Positions 1 to 3,953 of a DNA stretch of 5,973 bases are shown piece by piece. How positions within the stretch are numbered: position 1 is the first letter of the stretch; each line of letters opens with the position of its first letter. A program made the position numbers and the translations under genes. The stretch is from positions 1 to 5,973 of the forward strand of contig DLYC01000211.1 of NCBI GenBank assembly GCA_003447895.1, written 5' to 3'. The notes beneath the pieces were generated by a model. It had not been told where the DNA came from, made no database searches, and saw only the letters and a list, made by a program, of their open reading frames with translations. The DNA comes from Lachnospiraceae bacterium. Lineage in GTDB: Bacteria; Bacillota; Clostridia; Lachnospirales; Lachnospiraceae.

Positions 1-359
1 ATATATTTGCGGTAGGTGAGCGCTGCGTCTTCGATCGCCTTGCAGAGGTTTTTGTGGCGCTCGGGGCCGTCTTCCTTCTTGAGGCTCCCGATGTATCTTC
101 CCTCGAAGCCCTCCAGGGGCTTTACCCTTGCAAATGCTGTCGTTCCCTCGAGCTTTCTGCCCTCCTGTATGATCCCGTCGTCATCGATCAGGAACATCAC
201 TACGGCGCCTGCCCTGAAACCGCCCGATTTTCTTCCAAAGGCAACTTTTCCTTTTTTTCTGAGCTTTAAGAACTCGTTCGTGAGATGTTTCATCTGCGCG
301 AAACTCAGGAGCCCCTGCAGCAAAAACGCGATTCCGACGATAATTAAGATTAGCAGCAT
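1..359 (-). CDS. gutM: GutM-like glucitol operon activator protein (partial, runs off left edge)
   Basis: The minus-strand frame starting at 359 reads MLLILIIVGIAFLLQGLLSF and stays open for 119 codons to the window edge, so the stop codon is not visible. Residues 1-21 form one hydrophobic helix, probably an N-terminal membrane anchor. A basic segment follows (FLKLRKKGKVAFGRKSGG) and then a small soluble domain (GAVVMFLIDDDGIIQEGRKL). This layout, and a length close to the roughly 119-residue E. coli GutM, match the glucitol operon activator family. In E. coli GutM is an auxiliary activator of the gut/srl operon; its biochemical mechanism is not well defined. The start is supported by GGAGGTG at 364-370, four bases before the ATG. 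The gene follows the dehydrogenase stop by 49 nt with no terminator between, so the two are probably co-transcribed. A 61-codon ORF (366-181) in another frame is an overlap artefact. Confidence 0.88.
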   Translation of the reverse strand, partial: MLLILIIVGIAFLLQGLLSFAQMKHLTNEFLKLRKKGKVAFGRKSGGFRAGAVVMFLIDDDGIIQEGRKLEGTTAFARVKPLEGFEGRYIGSLKKEDGPERHKNLCKAIEDAALTYRKY

Positions 360-408
360 TGCTCACCTCCGTATGATTCGATGGTTACCGGGTTCTTCTT
401 CCGGGCGA

Positions 409-1206
409 TCAGCCTCTGGACTTGCCGCCGGAGATGTTCAGTGTCGTACCTGTGATATAGCTTGCTCTGTCGGAGACGAGGTATGCTACGAAATCACCGA
501 CTTCATCGAGCTTTCCGTCACGGCCGATCGGGATGACCTTGGTGTAATCTGTGGACAGCTCTTCGGGCTTTACGCCTCTTGTATAAGCAAGTGCCTCGTT
601 GTAAGCAGGAGTGCGAAGACCTGTGGCTTCCATGATGCCGGGCGCTACCGCGACGACGCGGATATTGTATTTGCCGAGCTCCTTGGCCCAGCTGCGGGTG
701 AAGCTGTCCACCGCTCCCTTTGTGGCGGAGTATGCGCTCTGTCCCTGGGAACCTTCCTTACCGGATTCGGAGGACATGTTCACGATGACGCCGTGTCCCT
801 GCTTGACCATCTCTCTCGCTGCAGCCTGTGCGCAGAGGAAGAGGCCCTTTACGTTGACCGCGAACATCTTGTCAAAGGATGCTACGTCCAGTTCGTACTG
901 CGGCTTCTCGCCCTTGACGTCCACCAGGAGACGGGGGAGGTTGATTCCCGCGTTGTTGACGATCGCGTCGATGTGGCCGTACTTATTAAGGATCTCAGCC
1001 ATCATTGCCTTTACGCTCTCGGGATCCGTGACGTTGCACTGTACCTGGTAAGCGCCGTCCACAACTTCGCCGGTCTTAGCGTTCATGTCGATGACGACTG
1101 TGTCAGCTCCTGCTTCCACCAGTGTGCTTGCGATGTGCTTTCCGATTCCGGAAGCACCGCCTGTGACCGCTACGACCTTGCCCTCAAGATTTAACCAGTT
1201 TGCCAT
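409..1206 (-). CDS. srlD: Sorbitol-6-phosphate 2-dehydrogenase, classical SDR family
   Basis: This 265-residue classical short-chain dehydrogenase has a complete set of motifs. They are the Rossmann glycine motif TGGASGIG (15-22), Asp40 at the end of strand 2 (favouring NAD over NADP), NNAG (84-87), catalytic Asn118 (NVKG), Ser146 (NMSSESG), Tyr159 and Lys163 (YSATK), and PG at 189-190. The long insert NLPRLLVDVKGEKPQYELD and the tail segment ATGLRTPAYNEALAYTRG resemble the sorbitol-6-phosphate dehydrogenases (GutF/SrlD2 type) of Gram-positive bacteria. The expected reaction is sorbitol-6-phosphate + NAD+ to fructose-6-phosphate + NADH in the cytosol. Context agrees: a glucitol PTS permease and GutR lie upstream and gutM downstream. 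The start is supported by AAGGAGG at 1214-1220, seven bases from the ATG. Another sugar-phosphate or polyol substrate cannot be excluded from sequence alone, but the neighbours make sorbitol-6-phosphate by far the likeliest. No broken motif was seen. Confidence 0.9.
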   Translation of the reverse strand: MANWLNLEGKVVAVTGGASGIGKHIASTLVEAGADTVVIDMNAKTGEVVDGAYQVQCNVTDPESVKAMMAEILNKYGHIDAIVNNAGINLPRLLVDVKGEKPQYELDVASFDKMFAVNVKGLFLCAQAAAREMVKQGHGVIVNMSSESGKEGSQGQSAYSATKGAVDSFTRSWAKELGKYNIRVVAVAPGIMEATGLRTPAYNEALAYTRGVKPEELSTDYTKVIPIGRDGKLDEVGDFVAYLVSDRASYITGTTLNISGGKSRG

Positions 1207-1302
1207 TTCAATTCCTCCTTTTTTATAAGTTCTTGTTTCCTTGACTTTGTTTGTTGTTTCCTTTGATGGTTGTATCTTAATAAAAAAAGAGGTTTGCTTT
1301 AA

Positions 1303-1349
1303 TTCCGCGAAATCCGCCGCCGCGGAAATTCATTAGTACAGCGGATTTC
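1303..1349 (-). promoter_or_regulatory. Overlapping GC-rich inverted repeats upstream of the dehydrogenase gene
   Basis: Two perfect inverted repeats share bases. TTCCGCG (1303-1309) pairs with CGCGGAA (1321-1327), and GAAATCCGC (1309-1317) pairs with GCGGATTTC (1341-1349). Because base 1309 and the enclosed arms conflict, only one can form fully at a time if transcribed. As DNA, the repeated GCGGAA/TTCCGC core could be an operator for a regulator such as GutR. The element lies about 100-145 bases upstream of the dehydrogenase ATG. The inverted repeats are directly visible; the regulatory role is inferred only from position. Confidence 0.4.
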
Positions 1350-1383
1350 CGGGGGGCGGAAAAAACATGGCATTTGTATCAGG

Positions 1384-1399
1384 CGAACGGTGTCGTTCG
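1384..1399. repeat. Small perfect hairpin
   Basis: CGAACG (1384-1389) and CGTTCG (1394-1399) form a perfect six-base stem around a GTGT loop, extendable outward by G-T and A-T pairs. Neither side is followed by a T tract, so it is not a convincing intrinsic terminator. It sits immediately before the first GCGGGTTAGGT copy of the repeat array. Confidence 0.4.
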
Positions 1400-1405
1400 T
1401 TTGGG

Positions 1406-1616
1406 GCGGGTTAGGTTGCGGCGGGTTAGGTATATCAGCGCTGTTGGAGCTGTTTGTCTCCAAATGATTTCTGCAGGATGTAGCGGGTTAGGTACACTAG
1501 CTCTGGTGGAGCTTTTTGTCTCCAAATGATTTCTGCAGGATGTAGCGGGTTAGGTACATCGACTTGTTTCCACATTTTTGTCTCCAAGAAATTTCAAGAA
1601 ATTGTTGAAATTAGGT
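1406..1616 (+). repeat. Tandem array of ~62-bp units beginning GCGGGTTAGGT
   Basis: GCGGGTTAGGT occurs exactly at 1406, 1421, 1483 and 1545, and a further TTAGGT occurs at 1611. The TTAGGT spacings are 15, 62, 62 and 61 bases. The units 1426-1487 and 1488-1549 differ at about six positions; both contain TGGAG-8 nt-CTCCA, a small hairpin, followed by AAATGATTTCTGCAGGATGT. The third unit (1550-1610) is diverged but keeps TTTTTGTCTCCAA. The array is not coding. I do not recognise the family. It does not look like CRISPR, because there is no conserved 24-36 bp repeat separated by unique spacers. Confidence 0.8.
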
Positions 1617-1661
1617 GCCGTTGCAGTGATTCGGCAAAACGTTCCAAATTAGAAGGAGCTT

Positions 1662-1681
1662 TTTCTTCTTGAGAGAAGAAA
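1662..1681. repeat. Central 8-bp perfect hairpin between the two repeat arrays
   Basis: TTTCTTCT (1662-1669) and AGAAGAAA (1674-1681) form a perfect eight-base stem with a TGAG tetraloop. The preceding GGAGCTTTTT (1655-1664) matches the core of the array units, so this may be a degenerate member. The hairpin lies between the plus-oriented and minus-oriented arrays, close to the centre of the inverted arrangement. It is AT-rich and lacks a following T run, so a terminator role is doubtful. Confidence 0.45.
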
Positions 1682-1711
1682 TATTGGGAACTTTCAGCGC
1701 ATGAGTACCGT

Positions 1712-1828
1712 CCATACCTAAAGGTCAAATAAGCCATGGAGACTATTTCTGAAAAAGCTTCCGATATGCCTAAAAATCAAAAAAGCCTTTGGGACTATTG
1801 TCGCAAAAGCTTCTGATATACCTAAGAC
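1712..1828 (-). repeat. Related ~50-bp repeat array in opposite orientation
   Basis: Two direct units (1712-1760 and 1761-1812) and a partial third (1813-1828) share CCTAAA-TCAAA-AGCC-GACTATT-AAAAGCTT on the plus strand. Read on the minus strand, each begins TTAGGYATATCNG or similar and continues AAGCTTTT...AGTCYCCA. This is the same order of elements as in the 62-bp array (TTAGGTATATC, GGAGCTTTTT, GTCTCCA). TTAGGTATATCAG at 1426-1438 has a perfect 13-base inverted copy at 1813-1825. Element order and this copy suggest a common family, with shorter, more diverged units here. Confidence 0.65.
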
Positions 1829-1888
1829 ATTCTTTAACCACCACCCGGCCGACCCGGAACGGTGGAAAAACTTGATTTTATTCAGCAC

Positions 1889-1947
1889 CCCACGTCCCGA
1901 ATGCTTCGCATTCGGGACTGTGGGCGTCCAGAGGCGCTCCGCGCCTT
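1889..1947. repeat. Pair of strong adjacent hairpins
   Basis: GTCCCGAATGC (1894-1904) and GCATTCGGGAC (1908-1918) form an 11-base perfect stem with a TTC loop, extended by CCCAC (1889-1893) with GTGGG (1920-1924) across one bulged T. Immediately after, AGGCGC (1932-1937) and GCGCCT (1941-1946) form a second perfect stem with a TCC loop. Neither has a T tract on either strand. They lie just beyond the permease terminator and may be a dispersed palindromic repeat or RNA 3'-end structures. Function unknown. Confidence 0.6.
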
Positions 1948-1967
1948 GTCCGCCCCGGAAAAATCAC

Positions 1968-2020
1968 AAAAAAAGAGGGTATTGCCCCCGCCGAAAAATT
2001 CAGCGGGATGCAACACCCTC
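1968..2020 (-). terminator. Intrinsic terminator of the permease gene
   Basis: On the minus strand, GAGGGTGTTGC (2020-2010) pairs with GCAATACCCTC (1985-1975) with one G-T pair. It encloses a second nine-base stem, CCCGCTGAA with TTCGGCGGG, around a TTT loop. Seven T residues follow directly (1974-1968). It begins 40 nt beyond the permease stop codon. It is unidirectional, since no T run follows on the plus strand. It should largely isolate the dehydrogenase-gutM unit from permease transcription. Confidence 0.93.
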
Positions 2021-2059
2021 TGCAAAGCGCTTCTGCAGCGCAGCGGATTATTAGGATTC

Positions 2060-3811
2060 TTATCTGTAAAGTCCTATGCTGAATACGACCGCGACCAGAA
2101 TCCTGATCCAGCCGGTAGCAAATCTCGAAACTGTGACCGCGGCGATTCCCGCCTGCGTGGTCTCCGGCCTTGCCTCCGTCATGCCAAGCCCTACGGGGAT
2201 AAAGTCACAGGCACACTGGCAGTTGATGGCAAAGAGCGCCGGAAGCGCCATGTAAGGGGGCATGCTTCCTGTGGCGATCAGCTCTCCGATCACCGTGGAA
2301 AACATCTGCGCGGAGACCGCGCCCGCCCCGAGGATCGCGCTGAGGCCCGGGACGGAGCAAAGGATCCCAAGACTTATAAGCCCCGGGAGGCTCCCTCCCA
2401 TAGGCTCCATCAGGCGGGCCAGAAAGGCTGTCAGACCGGAGCCTTTGCAAATTCCGATAAACAGCGCCGCAAATCCCATAAAGGGCAGGATCATTTCCAG
2501 GCAGGTCCTCACCGCGTCCCTGGCCGACTGCTGGAACAGGCTGATCACTTTGCTGACCGCGAGCACCGGTCCCAGCACTCCGTTTACGGGCGACCGGGCT
2601 TCTTCCGGTCCCGCCTGGCTCTCCGGTGCGGCCCGTTCTTCTCCCTGGGCCGGCTCCTCCGCACTCACCCCAGAAGCCTCCGCTCTCGCCCCGGAAGCCC
2701 ACGCTCTCGCCTCGGAAGTCCCAGCACTCGCCCCGGAAGCCTCCGCCTCTTCGGCCGACGACACACACGCTGACGTGACAGCCGAGACATACAGATCTTC
2801 TGTCATATATTTTGCCAAAGGGCCGCTCTTCCCTGTCGCCAGAAGATTTACTGTCGGAATTCCCTTTCCGGGATAAATGCCGCACCGGAGCGTTCCGCCG
2901 CAGTCAATGATAGCGAGTGCCACTTCTTCGTCCGGGCATGTCTCCCGGTTTCCGTTTACAGGCTCCATGCCGGAAAGCGCTGCGATCCGGGCGAGCGGTT
3001 CCGGCTCCCGGTCTCCGGCGGTCATATAGAGCACTTTGTGACGCTCCGCTGTCGGTGTGACGATCAGCGGGCCGCCGTAACCGCCATCCCCTCTCGTAAT
3101 CCTGATCGTGCGGTAGCCCGACCGGCTGCCAACCCTCTCACCGATCTCTCCGGCCTCTGAAGACGGCGTGGCCGCCGAATCCGTTTCCTTTGCCGGTCCA
3201 GCCGACGCGCCCTCCTGCGCCGCAGAAGCGGCCACCGCTCCCGCCGACGCAGCCTCTTCTTCTCCCTCTCTCTCCATCCACAGGTCCACCTTCCTGTCCA
3301 GCCGGATTCCCTGCTTTCGCGCCACCTGTCCGGTGATCAGCTCTGTCGCGTAGCCGGAGATAAAGTTGGCGACGAGGCCCGCCGCCAGATACCGGACCGC
3401 GAGGGGAAACGGATCGAGGCCCAGGGCCAGGACGCCGTTGGCGATCCCAAGCCACAGAAAGAGCTCCGCCGGGTTGATGTGCTGGAAAATTCCGCTGTTT
3501 GTATGGCAGTGGTAGCTGGCTGAGGCAAAATAGGCCGGCTTGTAGCGCTCCGGCAGATAGCGTCCCATAGAGATTGCCATGGGGTTTCCCAGTACGACCG
3601 CCGACAGGAAGGGCAGGACCAGATAGCGGAGCAAGGGATTTGCGCCGCACTTTGCCGCGAGTCTCTCGACCCGGCTCCGCCCGATCATGGCCGTCACAGC
3701 GTTCAGAAGGATCAGAAACAGAAACAGTTTCGGCAGGAGCTCCGTGACCCATGTCAGAAGCTGCTGCGCCCCCATCTCGACTATATTTTGGATACCGCTA
3801 ATCAGAAACAT
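2060..3811 (-). CDS. srlAE: Fused glucitol/sorbitol PTS permease, EIIC-EIIB-EIIC (SrlA-SrlE fusion)
   Basis: This 583-residue membrane protein imports sorbitol with phosphorylation. Residues 1-178 match the whole of enterobacterial SrlA (EIIC): NAVTAMIGRSRVERLA, GNPMAISMGRYLPERYKPAY, SYHCHTNSGIFQHINPAELF. Residues 233-350 match the EIIB domain of SrlE: TIRITRGDGGYGGPL and IIDCGGTLRCGIYPGKGIPT, followed by TGKSGPLAKYMTEDLYVS. The phosphocysteine is Cys304 or Cys310 of the DCGGTLRC motif. Residues 409-583 match the membrane part of SrlE, including ILPFMGFAALFIGI, LPALFAIN and ACDFIPVGLGMTEAR. Two low-complexity Ala/Ser/Gly/Glu linkers (about 180-232 and 351-408) join the three parts. In E. coli the first part is a separate protein. 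The frame is unbroken, so this is a genuine single ORF in this sequence. The start ATG has AGGGAGGT at 3817-3824 ahead of it. The gene follows gutR by 142 nt and ends at a strong terminator. The EIIA partner is not visible in the window. Confidence 0.93.
   Translation of the reverse strand: MFLISGIQNIVEMGAQQLLTWVTELLPKLFLFLILLNAVTAMIGRSRVERLAAKCGANPLLRYLVLPFLSAVVLGNPMAISMGRYLPERYKPAYFASASYHCHTNSGIFQHINPAELFLWLGIANGVLALGLDPFPLAVRYLAAGLVANFISGYATELITGQVARKQGIRLDRKVDLWMEREGEEEAASAGAVAASAAQEGASAGPAKETDSAATPSSEAGEIGERVGSRSGYRTIRITRGDGGYGGPLIVTPTAERHKVLYMTAGDREPEPLARIAALSGMEPVNGNRETCPDEEVALAIIDCGGTLRCGIYPGKGIPTVNLLATGKSGPLAKYMTEDLYVSAVTSACVSSAEEAEASGASAGTSEARAWASGARAEASGVSAEEPAQGEERAAPESQAGPEEARSPVNGVLGPVLAVSKVISLFQQSARDAVRTCLEMILPFMGFAALFIGICKGSGLTAFLARLMEPMGGSLPGLISLGILCSVPGLSAILGAGAVSAQMFSTVIGELIATGSMPPYMALPALFAINCQCACDFIPVGLGMTEARPETTQAGIAAVTVSRFATGWIRILVAVVFSIGLYR
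2660..2743 (-). repeat. In-frame 21-bp minisatellite (4 units) within the permease linker
   Basis: Four consecutive 21-base units encode residues 357-384 of the permease as four heptads: EASGASA, GTSEARA, WASGARA and EASGVSA. On the plus strand each unit reads approximately GCWCTCGCCYCGGAAGCCYC. Because 21 is a multiple of three, unit gain or loss would change linker length without shifting the frame. The repeat lies between the EIIB domain and the C-terminal membrane domain, where length variation should be tolerated. Confidence 0.85.
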
Positions 3812-3816
3812 AAAAG

Positions 3817-3847
3817 ACCTCCCTGCTTCTTATTATAGCAGGGAGGT
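3817..3847 (-). promoter_or_regulatory. Perfect palindrome spanning a TATAAT box and the permease Shine-Dalgarno
   Basis: ACCTCCCTGC (3817-3826) and GCAGGGAGGT (3838-3847) are perfect inverted copies around an 11-base loop. On the minus strand the loop contains TATAAT (3837-3832), and the downstream arm contains the Shine-Dalgarno AGGGAGGT used by the permease ATG at 3811. No good -35 box lies 16-18 bases upstream. If transcribed from further upstream, the hairpin would hide the ribosome binding site; its 3' flank CTTTTA also gives it a weak terminator look. If TATAAT is the promoter, the palindrome may instead be a DNA operator. The structure is visible; the role is inferred. Confidence 0.55.
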
Positions 3848-3922
3848 TTCGAATACGCGGAAAAATGCAGTGTAATTCAGGGGGATTTCAGATAGCTGAA
3901 TGGGGATGACTTCAGGCTGCAT
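3833..3922 (-). other. Possible 29-codon leader ORF ahead of the permease gene
   Basis: The minus-strand ORF starts ATG at 3922 (MQPEVIPIQLSEIPLNYTAF...) and ends at TAA 3835-3833, inside the loop of the palindrome that covers the permease Shine-Dalgarno. A ribosome finishing it would cover the upstream arm of that palindrome, which could free the permease ribosome binding site. Against it, the only good Shine-Dalgarno-like sequence (AAGGAG, near 3942-3947) is about 19 bases from the ATG, and the start lies inside a stem. The peptide has no recognised family. Confidence 0.15.
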
Positions 3923-3928
3923 TTTCCG
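3858..3928 (-). promoter_or_regulatory. Long-range stem-loop in the gutR-permease spacer
   Basis: CGGAAAAATGCAG (3858-3870) is an inverted copy of CTGCATTTTCCG (3917-3928) with one extra A. Inside, ATTCAG (3875-3880) pairs with CTGAAT (3896-3901), or alternatively TTCAG (3887-3891) with CTGAA (3896-3900). GGGGAT occurs twice as a direct repeat at 3881 and 3902, 21 bases (two helical turns) apart. The arrangement suits either a structured leader of the permease mRNA or paired protein-binding sites. There is no strong T tract, so a clear terminator for gutR is not evident. Confidence 0.4.
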
Positions 3929-3953
3929 GCTCGCTATATGACTCCTTTTTGTG

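Larger units (their letters stand above)
1207..2059. other. Non-coding, repeat-rich gap between permease and dehydrogenase genes
   Basis: No frame on either strand here gives a protein with recognisable composition or a convincing ribosome binding site. From left to right the stretch holds the dehydrogenase ribosome binding site and AT-rich leader (1207-1300), GC-rich inverted repeats (1303-1349), a small hairpin (1384-1399), a plus-oriented tandem array (1406-1616), a central hairpin (1662-1681), a related array in the opposite orientation (1712-1828), two further hairpins (1889-1947) and the permease terminator (1968-2020). The dehydrogenase promoter must lie somewhere here if it has its own, because the terminator isolates it from upstream transcription. 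TAAGAT at 1274-1279 (minus) is a possible -10 box, but no matching -35 is evident. Confidence 0.8.

Noticed and set aside
16..1194. Plus-strand 392-codon ORF
   Set aside because: It is antisense to the dehydrogenase and gutM, which have complete motifs and good ribosome binding sites. Its translation is Cys/Ser-rich with no domain pattern.
1406..1616. CRISPR array or telomere-like repeat
   Set aside because: The 62-base units are almost wholly repeated without unique spacers and there are only three, so not CRISPR. TTAGG recurs only once per unit, so it is not a telomeric repeat.
1631..1650. Catabolite-repression (cre) site around AAAACGTTCC
   Set aside because: Only the central AA-CG core and few flanking bases fit the consensus. 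It lies far from any start, so the match is no better than chance.
1862..2773. Plus-strand 303-codon ORF
   Set aside because: It starts in the hairpin/terminator region and runs antisense through the permease gene. The Arg/Gly/Pro-rich translation, including the repeated RSRPGSPRS stretch, is just the minisatellite read in the wrong frame.
3138..3752. Minus-strand 204-codon ORF inside the permease gene
   Set aside because: It is the +1 frame of the permease gene, Arg/Gly/Pro-rich, and the permease frame carries all SrlA motifs.
3817..3847. Intrinsic terminator of gutR
   Set aside because: The stem is good, but only CTTTTA follows, and the arm is the permease Shine-Dalgarno. A control element fits better, though weak attenuation is not excluded.
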